Shown here: in pieces, positions 1 to 10,881 of the stretch
Layout: the number at the start of each line of letters is the position of its first letter
Position numbering within the stretch: the first letter of the stretch is position 1
Source: Phytophthora hibernalis
Taxonomy: Eukaryota > Oomycota > Peronosporomycetes > Peronosporales > Peronosporaceae
NCBI GenBank assembly: GCA_012656075.1
Contig: JAAKBF010000168.1
Location: forward strand, 558,001-622,000
DNA length: 64,000 nucleotides
Direction of reading: 5' to 3'
Position numbers and translations under genes: made by a program
The notes under the pieces: model-generated
Told to the model about the DNA's origin: nothing
What the model saw: the letters and a program-made list of their open reading frames with translations, nothing else
Database searches by the model: none

Positions 1-1608
1 AACGACAGGTAAGCGATGGTAATGCCACCGAGCACCTTGTTGGAGCCGCCGTTGGCAGCGAGTTCCTGTGTCTCCTTTTTCTGGCGCGGCAGCAGCACCA
101 AGAAAGACCATGAGAAGATCTTCATGGCGTACGAGATGATAACCGTGTACGTGATGTCCGTACGGACCGAGTGGTCATCGGCCTGCACACGAGCATTCGT
201 GATGTCGAACGGGCCGTTCATCAATAGGGTGAGCGTCGTGGCGAAAGGCGTGGCGAGGTTACCGACAGTCGTCATGAGTCCGTACACGGCACCTTCGTTG
301 CCGACACCGGCAATCTCGACCGTCACAAACAGCGCAATGATCCAAGCAACTCCGCTCGGGATCTGCACAGCGATAGGAGGGCCGAGCCAGAACCACTGGT
401 TACGGAAAATATCCCACACCGTAATCAAAGCAACGGAGCAATCCACGATGATCACGACAACGCCCGTAGCGATGATCATCCACCGCCAGTTCCAGTGGAG
501 ACCGTACTTCGAGGTGGTCGTAATACCGATCAAGAAACACAAGTGGCCAAGCACATCGTTCAGTGTGTTGTTGATAGGGTCACACCCACCAAGTACGACT
601 GCACCGGAGAACTGGCCGTGTATGAGATGCTGGAGAAGATGCCGGCGAAGAAGTGGTGGGCGATGACCTGGTACACCACACGCTTGCACAGCAGGTTCCA
701 GAACTCGTGGATGTACTTGCCAAAGTCCGCTCGCTCGGCCTTCTCCTCCTGGATGAAGTACCAGGTCATGGGAATGGCAGGTGTCACAAGCACAACCATG
801 ATGATCATGAGCTCGGGAAGCTCAGTGAGAAGTCGAAGTCACCGCCATACTCTTCACCGTTGAAACAGAAGCCAACAAGCAGCTCGCCGAGGATCACGAG
901 AATATATCGCACAGCGTAAATGGCCGACTGGGTCTTTCCGCGCTTCGCCATGGGTTCCTGCTGCGCGAGTTCGCACACGATACTGTCGGAGCAGACATCT
1001 GAGAGCACGTAGCCGAACGCAGCGAAGAACATGATGACAACGTACTTGGCGCCTTGGCTGGAGGCGTCGTAGTTGATACGAGCTTCAATCTCTGCGGTGT
1101 AATCGGAAGGGTCTACCTCACGGTCGGCAGGGACCGTGAAGTACGGCTGGCCAATCGGCATGACAGCCATGAGCAACAGCATAGCAATGCAAACGACCCA
1201 ACCGATCAGCATGTACGGACGACGGCGGTAGCCCATGATCGGGAAGCAGTCGGAGATGATACCGTAGAAGACCTTGAAACTCCACGGCAGAACGACGAGT
1301 TCCTTGGCGGCAGCGACCTGGGCACCGCTACAGTTGAGGTACTGCTGCAAGAACGGGTATACCGTCTCGGGAAGCATACCGTAGACGACACCGACTGCAG
1401 CGTACTGGAAGATGAGACCAAGGTATTTCTTGCTGGTCAGGTCGGGCATGCCACCAGGTCGCAGCGCACCGCCCTCGAGGACCTCGGTGTTGTTATCGGG
1501 TGTCTTCATATCAGCATAGCTGTCCTTGGCGACGCTGTCCTTCGTGAGGCTCACGTATGAGAATCGCTGCAGGTCGTGCACATTGCGGCCATTGGGAGTT
1601 GGGGCCAT
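1..1608 (-). CDS. Folate-biopterin transporter family protein, copy 1 (3' end off the window)
   Basis: Predicted polytopic membrane carrier of the FBT branch of the major facilitator superfamily; the substrate cannot be read from sequence (folates or pterins are typical). Seen: ATG at 1608, GYRRRPYMLIGW, CSDSIVCELAQ, ISYTASSPVQSY and FRNQWFWLGPP blocks, with many hydrophobic segments. The frame breaks twice, near 822-830 (FP then LMIIM) and near 577-581 (VT then INNTLND, in a C run); each break is one missing base. The same type of break occurs in essential genes here, so the gene is probably intact in the organism. The C-terminus lies beyond base 1. The closest relative is the tandem copy at 4019-5666. 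The family call rests on motif recall, not a search. Confidence 0.78.
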
Positions 1609-3102
1609 TGCAAAATGACCGAGCTCGGCTCAGCTGGAAGCTTGGTGGTGAGTGGCACTTGGTCAGTCCGAGGCAAAAAGCGGAATGAGCTCCACTGTTC
1701 TGGTCGATTAACAAATTAAGTGCAAGAAGAGTCATCAGCAGGCCTGACCGTCGGCCTGACCAGCATTCGCAGTCGACCTGCTTCATGCAAGCACAGCCTG
1801 TGCACGCTCGCCAATCTCATGCACTTGAGCACAGCCAGCACAGGCTCCGGCTCGACATGGCTAATGCGCCTGTGAGACCCGATAATATTCATCCCGACGA
1901 TGGGAAAAATTCGCCATTCGGCCACGACGAAGCGGTCCGTGCCGCCGTTGCGAGGTGTAGCTGCAACTCCGGAATCTAATGGTACCGGCCCTGGCTCATG
2001 TCTGTCACAGGCGCTATGAACGCTGGAAACAGGAGCTTGGGCTCGCGCGTCCGCCTTATCACGCGGTGCCTTGCCCAATCAACCACCGAAAGTCTCCTTC
2101 GTCGAAGAGCTCGCGCGAATGGTGAACGCCAAAAGCACCACGATGCTCGTTACCTACACTATTCGGAGCTTTTGCTAAGCATTCGAGCACCGCGCCAGTT
2201 TACTTCGGTATGCGTGGCTCACGCAGCGTGAGCCAGTGTGAAGGTGGCCGCCGTGCTCAGTGAGCCCGTGCAGTTCTGTGTTGGGCGCTCTACGAGCCGT
2301 AGTTTAATGATGGCAATGTATCCGTTTGGGACATCAGGACGCGAATACAGTTCACCGGGCAGGGCATCCCCGCTCATCTACCTTATTCCATTCCTGCGGC
2401 TTTGAATTGTTAGTTGCCAGCAAACGCTCGTGTCGAGTATGGGAAGTCCGATTGGGTCCCAATTTGGGGACGGTTGACAGCGTCGTGGATTTGTTACTTC
2501 AGCAACTGCGCTGGCCTCGTGGCGGGAACTCAGAGAGACGGACACTGAAAATCCGAAATCTGCCTCGTCGCGGTTGTTCCGTTACCTAGGTGGCTGGACG
2601 ACGAAGTTATGACGGACTTTTGGGGAGACTTCACATGTCAATTGGCAGGAACTCGGCACGTCCGCAGGAAGCCCAAAGTTTGGGCCCCAAACACCCCCTT
2701 CTCAAATTGACTCAAGGGGATGATCGAAGTGTTACGAACTGGATGGCTGGCTTCGGCTCAAGGTGACGGTATCCACTGGATACTATCCTGTAGGCTGTCA
2801 TTACGGCGCCAGTCAACGATGATCCCGAAGCATGGCCCTCCCTCAGTAAACCCCTCGCAATGTTGCGTCGTTTCGGTATAAAAATGGAGACTGGGTCATT
2901 GCTGTCAAAGGCACTGTAGATCCAAAATCGGCACCGGCAGCAATGCAAATGCTGTTTTACAACGACTCCACAAACTACTGTACTGAGCTCTCAAAGTCTC
3001 GAAATGGTAATTGCAAAAACAGATGTGACCCTTCAGTATAAAAGATAAGGGGTTTTGGTATACACAATACATGCATAATACATGTAAACATCGGGTACGG
3101 CA
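1609..3102. other. Gap upstream of transporter copy 1
   Basis: No complete gene is visible. About 1960-2076 resembles the sequence upstream of transporter copy 2 (about 5917-5992), suggesting the duplication carried its 5' flank. On the plus strand at about 2880-3030 there is an open stretch reading NGDWVIAVKGTVDPK, AAMQMLFYNDSTNYC and SRNGNCKNRC without a start or family match; it could be a gene fragment. Confidence 0.4.
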
Positions 3103-3111
3103 TTGAATTTT

Positions 3112-3200
3112 GGGGAAAATCCAAAGGGGACTCAAATCGAAAAACATTTTCAAAGGGGACTCGATAATTAAAAAGCTAACGTTAGGATAGCTTTTACTCA
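3112..3200 (+). repeat. Left terminal inverted repeat of the MULE-like element
   Basis: Begins GGGGAAAATCCAAAGG and contains two AAAGGGGACTC units. It matches the reverse complement of 3882-3963 except for one-base gaps and an insertion of about 6 bases near 3178-3183. Confidence 0.88.
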
Positions 3201-3881
3201 CTGAAAAATCGTCGCTGGACGGCACGCGATGTACGAGAATACGAGACACTAAGTGCTTCCAGTGGTCACTTGGGTTGCTTTTATGAGGGGATATGGATAT
3301 GAATCATGCTTGTTGAATGTCCGAGAGTGGTGGTTGAGGTCTTTTGACCATGTAGCTTTGACTATGAGGGAGAAGAAAGAGAGTTCTTGCGAGCGAGACC
3401 TGCGGGTTTCTAGGAACTGCTCCTGCATGCGTGCAGCTTCCTTCTATGGTTGCGGCCAGTATAGTCAAGAGAAGACAATGGGGTTTTATCGCTCGAGGTG
3501 CTTTCCCTTACAACAACACTTAAACAACAATCATATAATCGATTTTCTCTCGAACTACGCACTTCGTTTTTCTACTTTTGACTTTTGGTTGGAACTCGGG
3601 AACTCTTGTTCACCTCGTCACTAAGTATTCCACATACGAAGTGCTGCGAGTGCGACCACGCATCTCATAGAGAAGAACGTTATTAATTACTTCGAAGTAG
3701 GACAGAATTGATAGTACCGGATATTCCACGACACCAGCAGCGTCATGCTTTTCCCCCTCTCCATCAGGTGCATGCCTCAGCGTACTTCGTCTAACAGGTC
3801 GGGAAAGGACCCGCCCGCACCGCATAATGCTCATCATCTCGTTACATTGGTATCTCACGCCGTTGAGCGCGTGTCTTAGGC

Positions 3882-3963
3882 TGAGTAAAAGCTATCCTAG
3901 CTTTTTATTATCGAGTCCCCTTTGAAAATGTTTTTCGATTTGAGTCCCCTTTGGAATTTTCCC
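3882..3963 (-). repeat. Right terminal inverted repeat of the MULE-like element
   Basis: Reverse complement of the left arm, ending AGTCCCCTTTGGAATTTTCCC... just before the TTGAATTTT duplication. The two arms are nearly identical, which suggests a fairly recent insertion. Confidence 0.88.
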
Positions 3964-4018
3964 TTGAATTTTTACAGTTACCGGTAGAGTGGCCCTTCCG
4001 TCTACGCTACGCCGTACT

Positions 4019-5666
4019 CTAGCAACCAGTGCCGCCAGCAATCACCAGGCACGAGGTGCTGTCGAAGACGGCCAGCGTGTTGACTGTGACCGACCAGACA
4101 AGCGAAAAAAACAAATAGACAATGGTAAGATCGCCCAATATCTTGTTGGATCCACCTGTACGAGCAAGCTCCTGTGTCTCTTCCTTCTGACGCGGAAGCA
4201 GAAACAGGAATACCCACGAGAAAATCGTCATTGCGTAAGAAATGATGATTGTGTACGTGATGTCCGTGCGGACGGAGTGGTCGTCGGTCTGCACACGAGC
4301 GTTCGTGATATTGAACGGACCGTCGATCAGTAGAGTAATTGTCGTGGCTAAAGTTGACGCCAAGTTGCCAACCGTGGTCACTAGACCATAGACGGCTCCT
4401 TCATTTCCGACCCCAGCAATCTCGACCGTCACGAACAGCGCAATGATCCAAGCAACACCGCTTGGAATCTGCACCGCGATAGGAGGGCCGAGCCAGAACC
4501 ACTGGTTACGGAATACGTCCCAGACAGTGATCAGAGCGACAGCACAGTCCACAATGATAACAACGATGCACTTCGAGGTAACCATGATACCAATCAGGAA
4601 GCAGACGTGGCCTAGCACATCGTTCAGGGTGCTGTTGATCGGCGTAACATCCACCATATACGATTGTACCGGAGAGCTGGCCGTGTACGAGATGCTGGAG
4701 AAGATGCCGGCAAAGAAATGGTACGCGATAATCTGGTACACCACACGCTTGCACAGCAGATCCCAGAACTCGTTGATGTACTTACGGAAGTTCGCGCGCT
4801 CCGCCTTTTCCTCCTTGATGAAGAACCATGCAAGCGGAAGAATAGGCGCGGTAAGCACCGTCATGATGATCATGAGTTGTGGGAAACTCAATGAGAAGTC
4901 AAAGTCGCCGCCGTATTCTGCGCCGTTGAAGCAGAAACCCACAAGCAGCTCGCCGAGAATCACGAGCACATATCGCACGGCATAAATGGCGGACTGGGTC
5001 TTACCACGACGCGCCACTGGCTCACGCTGTGCAAGTTCGCACACGATACTGTCGGAGCAGACATCTGTGAGCACGTATCCAACTGCTGCGAAGAACATGA
5101 TGATGATGTACTTGGCGCCTTCGCTGGGGGCGTCGTAGTTGATGCGAGCTTCAATCTCTGGGGTGTAGTCAGATGTGTCGACATCGCGGTCGGCAGCGAC
5201 GGTGTAGTACGGCTTGCCAATCGGCATAATGGCCATGACCAGCAGCATCAAGATGCAAACCGTCCAGCCGATCAGCATGTAAGGGCGACGACGGTACCCC
5301 ATATCGGAAAGCAGTCCGACAGGATGCCGAAAAGACCTTGAAACTCCATGGCAGCACAACAAGCTCCTTGGCAGCAGCAACTTGCGCGCCACTGCAGTTG
5401 AGATACTCTTGCATGAACGGGTAAATGGTCTCAGGGAGCATGCCGTACACAATACCGACTGCAGCGTACTGGAAGAGCAAACCAATGTACTTCTTACTGG
5501 TCAGTACGGGCACGCCACCAGGTCGAAGTGCACCGCCTTCGAGAGTTTCTGGGTTGGTATCGGGCGTCTTCATGCCAGTGTAGCCGCTCTGGTCGGGATC
5601 CTTGGAAATGCTCACTGCAGACAGACGCTCCAGGTCGTGCACATTCCTGGTGCTCGGGGTAGCCAT
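4019..5666 (-). CDS. Folate-biopterin transporter family protein, copy 2
   Basis: Tandem paralogue of the gene at 1-1608 and the complete version here. ATG at 5666; the protein ends STSCLVIAGGTGC, a natural C-terminus. The motifs are the same as in copy 1 (GYRRRPYMLIGW, CSDSIVCELAQ, FRNQWFWLGPP). Two single-base losses lie close together at about 5326-5334 and 5301-5307, so the N-terminal part (MATPSTRNVHDL to LPWSFKVF) and the rest read in different frames. Relative to copy 1 it lacks about 14 residues in frame after SK (copy 1 has YGLHWNWRWMIIATG there), near 4567-4575, which removes part of a hydrophobic segment. Predicted membrane transport of a pterin-like or other small solute; substrate unknown. 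Confidence 0.78.
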
Positions 5667-6368
5667 CGTGACGATACCGGGTCTTGTGAAGTGTTGGAAC
5701 TTGGTGGCTTGGCGATCTCTTGTGTCGTTCGAGGAAAATAAGGAATGAGCTCTAGCTGCAAGAGGTCCAAAAGCGCCGAGTCAAACATTCAACGCGCAAA
5801 TGCTGTCGGAAGAGGGCCATACCTCCGCAACGTCAGGAGTGAATTGGATCTGCTGAGCACAGCCAGCCAAAGAAAATCGGACACGCAGCGATTCGCCAAT
5901 CGGCAACCCTGCAGCTCCGGAACGCCTGTGACAGTCGCTATGCCCGCGGTACGCTTTATCACGCGCGCCACGCCCAATCCTTCGCCCAAGCGCGGCCGAT
6001 GCCAAGCCTGCACTGACGAATCGCTCGCTCAAGGTTGTCCACGACACGCTGCACACGACTTTGCAAATGATTTCCAATGATTCGGCGACCTTGGTCGTCT
6101 ACAAAGCTGAGCCGGGATCATTCCAAGCCGGGAAGCCCTGACAGGCGCACAATACACGCACAGTAGCTGATGAATCGTCCTCGGTATGCAAAGCAAGAAC
6201 TCCTTCTACATGACCAGGAAATTTTCGCACCGTCTTCATCGGAGCACCATGCGCGTGACGTTGCCTACATTACGATGCAAGATGGTGTTTCTTGCACGAC
6301 CTGAAACCTTTTGAGATCAGTCGTTCTGGTGCTACACGTGGTAGTTTTCGACGAAAGCTACATGTACC
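5667..6368. other. Upstream region of transporter copy 2
   Basis: No gene seen. About 5917-5992 shares short blocks with the region upstream of copy 1 (GCAGCTCCGGAA, ACAGTCGCTATG, CGCTTTATCACGCG, GCCCAATC), probably a co-duplicated promoter-proximal segment. A TACATGTA palindrome lies at 6359-6366. Confidence 0.4.
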
Positions 6369-7320
6369 CAGGGCTGTGGAAATATAGATTGTATATTGAT
6401 TGAAGACCTTCACGCTGGAACAATCAATATTAATAATTGCAATCTGAACAATCTTAGTGCTAGTGATTGCAATCTATTGTCTTATACTACACTTTAGTAT
6501 GGCGTAGTTATAATATATACATCGAAGTATAATAATATTTAATTGCATGCTATTTACACTACATAGGCGCTGATGTCCGCGCTTCGACAAGTTTGGCAAC
6601 GGTGCTGGTGGGTTTGGACAAGCGGGCGGAGCCAGCAATCACCTGGGTTTCGGAGCTGTCCGCAACGGCGTCAAGCCGGCACGACCACGAAATGGATTCA
6701 TGGGTGGTCCCGGTAGCGTTGGAACTTCGACGGCGGTAATGAGAGGCATCCCTGGTAATGGCGCTGGCAACGCCGGTCTGGGTAACGGCGAACCGGTGAT
6801 CCCCGCACCGACGACACCGGGCAGTGAACCAACTTCTATCAATGATAATGGGACGGCTGGTGGGGATGGAGGAACCCCTGGAGCGGCTGCAAGCGTTGGA
6901 GAAGGAACATGAGCCAGCGCTTTTGCTGGCGGAGCAAACGGAATCCTGACGCATTGATAGGTGGTCAATTCAAGGCTTTGGTGGTGCAGGGGGTAAACTC
7001 GGCGGTGGTCGCCTAGACAATGGTGGCGGAGTCTTGGCCTTGAAGAAGATGGAAAGACTTGAGGTCCTTGGCCATGGCGAAGGCCGGAAGCTCGATGTCG
7101 ACACCATAGAACTCAGCAGCGATGCGCACCTTGAAGACGCGGTAATTGGCGGAGTTCATGTAGAGCTTATTAACACACAGCAATTAGCTCCCAAGGCTCT
7201 TAGAGCCTGAAAGCACAATATTCTGATTGTGATTGTCGATTGACATCTCTCCACAATCAATTATTGTGATTGACAATCTCGGCAATATTACAATCACAAT
7301 CATTTTTTTCCACAGCCCCG
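6369..7320. mobile_element. TIR element with captured host gene fragment
   Basis: About 950 bp bounded by inverted ends GGGCTGTGGAAA (left, from 6371) and the reverse complement GGGGCTGTGGAAA (right, to 7319). Just inside both ends are AT-rich blocks full of GATTGTGATTG/CAATCACAATC-type repeats (6385-6480 and 7205-7310). Flanks CATGTA and CGTGTA are a weak candidate target duplication. No transposase is present. The interior is more GC-rich and holds an EF-1B-gamma fragment plus a Gly-rich reading frame. Probably a non-autonomous hAT-type or similar DNA transposon; the superfamily is uncertain. Confidence 0.65.
7058..7168 (-). pseudogene. Captured N-terminal fragment of elongation factor 1B-gamma
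   Basis: Thirty-seven codons read KLYMNSANYRVFKV, then RIAAEFYGVDIELPAF, then AMAKDLK. This matches the start of the glutathione-transferase-like N-terminal domain of translation elongation factor 1B gamma, which typically begins MKLYTNSANYR. The ATG is replaced by AAT, and downstream the frame decays. It lies inside the TIR element at 6369-7320, so it is best read as host sequence copied by a transposon, not a functional gene. The identification is from memory of the family. Confidence 0.6.
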
Positions 7321-8090
7321 CGTGTAAAACCTTTCGATTGTAGGGTCATGCTGAACTGTGTGTGCAGAGTTTTATTGGTGAAGGCTAGCCAGTCAATTGG
7401 GGTCGGCGGGAGTGCGCAAGAGTACGCAGGAGGAAATGCAATTCAGGCAAGACCAAGCCACTCCGTAACGAGCTGTTCTGAGGCTGCTGCTAACGATACT
7501 CGTGGTGGCGTCCGTAAATGGCAAGTTCCTCGCCACTCACACACATGCACTACTCTATTGAGGATCGATATATGCTTTGAGCAGCTTAAGTTGAACTGCC
7601 GTGTTTCGACACTCGACCCTCCGTTGATCTCAACTGGGACCTGCCATAAATAATGACGTCGTTTCTGTATAAGAGGTAGGAGGTCCATTCGATGCTTTGT
7701 TCTTTATTGCCATTATGCTAGGCCAAGTACAGTACATGTACCAAGGAAGGCTTTTGATAACATGCGAATCTCCTTGGCTCATAAAATATTGCTCCACGCG
7801 TTGCTCCACCACCACCGCCTCCCGATGGACGTACAAATTGCCACCGCAACGTGCGAATTTCGTCCTTGCCAAATTCTCCTGCACAGCATGTCAAATATCC
7901 TCATCGACAACCTCCAGAGGACCGAATTCGTCACCACAAGTTTAGCCTCACTCTTTCCGTCTGAACTTGAAAAACTTAACAAAAGTTGATGCTCGTTTCG
8001 TCGTTAAGTTCGGACTTCCGTCTGGTTTCGAGCATCCGCCTATTCGTTTTCCATACTGAGTGCAAGTCACCCATTCCTGATATCCCCGTC
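7321..8090. other. Gap before the AIR9-like gene
   Basis: No gene supported. Contains TACATGTA at 7733-7740. The reading frame of the next gene stays open upstream to an ATG at 7986, so its start could lie there. Confidence 0.35.
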
Positions 8091-10219
8091 ATGCGTGGTC
8101 GCTGGGTGGACTCGTTCAAGCGCGGGCTGGCGCCGTCTCCGCGGGGCCAACGCTCGCCTCTGCCTCCTGGGGCCCCCTCCGCACCTACACCGAGCTCCAC
8201 TCTCTCATCCACGTCTGCCACGAGCCTCAGCGGCGCCGAGAACCCCGCGTTTGTGCACGACAGCGACCGCTGCGAGTGCGTGGGCGTCTGTAGCGTTGCG
8301 CGCGTGCTGGAGAACTGCGTGCTGCAAGGTGGTGTGCACCACACACACATGCACGTGCTGACGTACCTGGGGCGGCCGTTGCGCTCGGATTGCTGCTGTT
8401 ATCCGGTAGCAGTACAGTGGTTTCGGGCTGTGGGGGACCAGGACGACTTCCAGGTCATTCCTGGGGCCTGTGACGAGTGGTATACACCTACAGCAGACGA
8501 CATAGGAGCCAGGATACTGGCCAAGGTTATGATCGAGGACGAGGACGTGCTGAAGACCAAGATGCTCGAGTACGGACCTATCAAGGAAGACCCCGAGGTC
8601 CGCAGCAAGGTCGAGATGTACTTGGAGAGGAAGTCGGTGCTGTTTATGGTGAGCAGGAAAGGGGGACGGGAGGAGAGAGCAGAGCTGATGAGTTATTGGT
8701 GCAGGGATTAAGGAGCGTCTCGGTGCAGGACGGCAGCGAGTACCTGAACGAGGAGGAGCTGAGAGTACGTGTTTTTGGGGTGCAGTGGTTGAAAAGTTGG
8801 GCTTGCTGACTTCAATTGCAGGAGAGCTGGACGCTGCTTATTGATGATCGTAGAGTGCGCTTGACGTGCGAGTCGTCGCTCATCCCGCCGTTTGAAAGCC
8901 TGTACACTTCGGACATCAAGGTAGGAAGGTGTTCTCGCTCGTGGGTGTTGGTTTTGGAAGCTCACCGCAGTGTTGTGTTATCTTGCCGAAACTTGTGTTT
9001 TCTGGCAGCTGGAGATGGCTCGAGGCACCCCTAACGAGTTTTATCTCCACTTGGCAGAAGGATGCTACGTGCGGCTTCGTGTCGAGTCCAATTCGGTGCG
9101 GGATATCATCGTGCTCACGCTCCGTGCCTTCTGCAAGATGGCTGTTTCAGATGAGGTCACACACGGCGCCGTAGTTCGCGGGCTGTCGCCCATGCTGACA
9201 CTGCGCAAGATCGCCCAGGAAGAAGAGGCCAAGAAGCTGCCCCAAGTAGGTGCCAGTGCTAACTTTGGCGGATTGCCGGGATTGAGTTGCATGCTGAGGT
9301 TGTACACGCCGTCTCTTGATTTCAACCAGCAGACGCACGAAGCTCCACCTCCTCCCCGCCGCTGCCAGCTCCGGTATACGATCTTCCGTGGAATCGATCG
9401 CCAAGTACCTCGTTTAGTATGGAGCACCCCGAGTCTACTGGTGCAAGTACCGTGCTCGAAGAAGTAGACGAGTCGCTTGACGCGGGTAGCAGACGGTTGA
9501 GTCTAGCGAGCAGTCTAGGTGGTGAAATAGGAGCGGATGGGTGGCAGCAGAGCGACAACTTCGACGATTCCTTGTTGATGGACGCTGAAGCGCTGATCGG
9601 TAACGCGCAGAAGATGGGGATTCAGTATCAGATCCTGCCACGCGCTCCAAAGCGCATCTCGATCTTGGACATCCCTGACCTACAGATCATCGAAGCGATG
9701 GAGGCATTAACCGTCCCCACAATTTCAGGAAGCACAGTCGAAGAGAAGCTGCGGCAGCAGCAGCGAGAGCAGCGCCGAAGGCGAGGAAGTAATGAAAATA
9801 CTGACATCAACCCGGAAGATCATCGAGACGGAACTGGCAACAACGTCGACGGAAGCGTTGTCACCGGAATGCCTGAGATGCCAGATGCAAGCTGCATTGA
9901 CAAGGCTATCAAGGACTTCATGGGTGAAAGTGGTGACAAGGAGAGAGTGGACGTAGCTGCCTTGCGAGAGCACTACGTCGCGATCTTCTGCGCGCTGCAA
10001 CGCGAGCTGCACACGTACAAGCAGCGCGTCGTGGCGCTATCGAAGCAGCTCGAGGAGAAGCAGGAGCTCAACGCGAGTTTCCGCAAGGACATCGAGTCAC
10101 TGCGCAGTGCTCTCACATCCATGCAACTCGCCGACAAAGTGTACGACCTCGTAACCACGGACCTGCAGCAGCTCGTCAAGCGTACAGCCACAGAAGCAGC
10201 AGATCCCGTCCTGACCTAA
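8091..10219 (+). CDS. AIR9/A9-repeat-like coiled-coil protein
   Basis: Multi-exon gene: exons 8091-8648, 8705-8764, 8822-8920, 9009-9249 and 9330-10219, with short GT..AG introns; the last donor (GTGCCA at 9250) was chosen because it keeps the frame. The N-terminal part has the pattern of an A9 Ig-like repeat: VQWFRAVG, FQVIPGACDEWYTPTADDIG and a YGPI tail, as in the microtubule-associated AIR9 proteins of plants and protists. The middle is conserved-looking (TPNEFYLHLAEGCYVRLRV); the C-terminus (residues from about 10000 on) is a coiled coil. A role at microtubules is inferred only from AIR9. An alternative start is at 7986. Confidence 0.6.
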
Positions 10220-10342
10220 ATCCTGACAACTAAAACAAGCTGCAACAAAGCTGTAGAGCTGCCAACAACTGACGATAGGGCAACCAACACCAACCGTCCT
10301 CGTTGGTCTCCATTATTGAGACTCCTTGTCCTCTTGAGCCTT

Positions 10343-10663
10343 TTACTTCTTCTCCAGCGCCTCGATCCTCTTGGTAAGCGCCGCGTTCTGTGCGATCATC
10401 TTGTCCTTGAGGCCACCCACGGAGCTCTGGATCTGCTTCGTCGACTGCTCCACGTCCTCCGTCAGCACGTACAGTCCGTAGCCGGCGCCCACCGCCACAC
10501 CCACGCCGAACGACACGACGCGCTGCATGAAGGAGCTTCCGCCTTTCTTCACGACCACTGGAGCGGGTGTAGGCGCCTTGGCCGCCTCCTCCTTGGCCTC
10601 CGACGCGAAGCGACGCACGAGTCCTCGAGACTTGATCCCCTTGGTAACCTGAGCGCGTAGCAT
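10343..10663 (-). CDS. Small mitochondrial membrane protein, unknown function
   Basis: Single-exon protein of 106 residues from the ATG at 10663; the same frame also opens at 10717. The start MLRAQVTKGIKSRGLVRRFA is basic and looks like a mitochondrial targeting sequence with a cleavage-like RRFAS. Then follow an Ala/Pro-rich linker, one hydrophobic segment (VVSFGVGVAVGAGYGLYVL) and a short coiled coil ending ALTKRIEALEKK. The likely place is the mitochondrial inner membrane. No family recognised. It lies convergent to the AIR9-like gene, 124 bp from its stop. Confidence 0.65.
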   Translation of the reverse strand: MLRAQVTKGIKSRGLVRRFASEAKEEAAKAPTPAPVVVKKGGSSFMQRVVSFGVGVAVGAGYGLYVLTEDVEQSTKQIQSSVGGLKDKMIAQNAALTKRIEALEKK

Positions 10664-10881
10664 CTTCAGAAATGTGGGGAAGTAGAGCATCGCACTTAAA
10701 GTAGATATACCTGTCAAATTGGTTTGGTATTTGTTTTATGCGATATAAAAGGTAACCGTCGACATTCGATAAGAAATAGAGTTTGACAGGTCACGTTGAA
10801 TGTCCGTTACGTGTACCTAGTTGCCTTTTTTGGCTCTCGAGATTTAGTGACTTGCAGTGAGTTTGTGTTGCTAAGGCAAAG

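Larger units (their letters stand above)
3103..3972. mobile_element. Non-autonomous MULE-like element with 9-bp target duplication
   Basis: An 852-bp element (3112-3963) flanked by identical 9-bp direct repeats TTGAATTTT at 3103-3111 and 3964-3972. The ends are long inverted repeats of 80-90 bp beginning GGGGAAAATCC and GGGAAAATTCC, then CAAAGGGGACTC, and ending inside at TTTTACTCA. The left arm has about 6 extra bases. The interior has no convincing transposase. Long TIRs with a 9-bp duplication are the Mutator/MULE pattern, so I call it a MULE-type MITE. It sits between the duplicated transporters, 46 bp past the stop of copy 2. Confidence 0.85.

Noticed and set aside
16..666. 216-codon plus-strand frame at the left edge
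   Set aside because: Antisense to transporter copy 1, whose conserved protein is on the minus strand.
3253..3624. 123-codon frame within the MULE-like element as a transposase
   Set aside because: No catalytic or zinc motifs and composition of noncoding DNA.
1..5666. Both transporters as pseudogenes
   Set aside because: Their breaks are missing single bases like those in essential genes; no substitution stops are seen and all motifs are kept.
6700..6912. Gly-rich 70-codon frame inside the TIR element
   Set aside because: Frame opens before its ATG, has no family match, and probably belongs to captured or filler DNA of the element.
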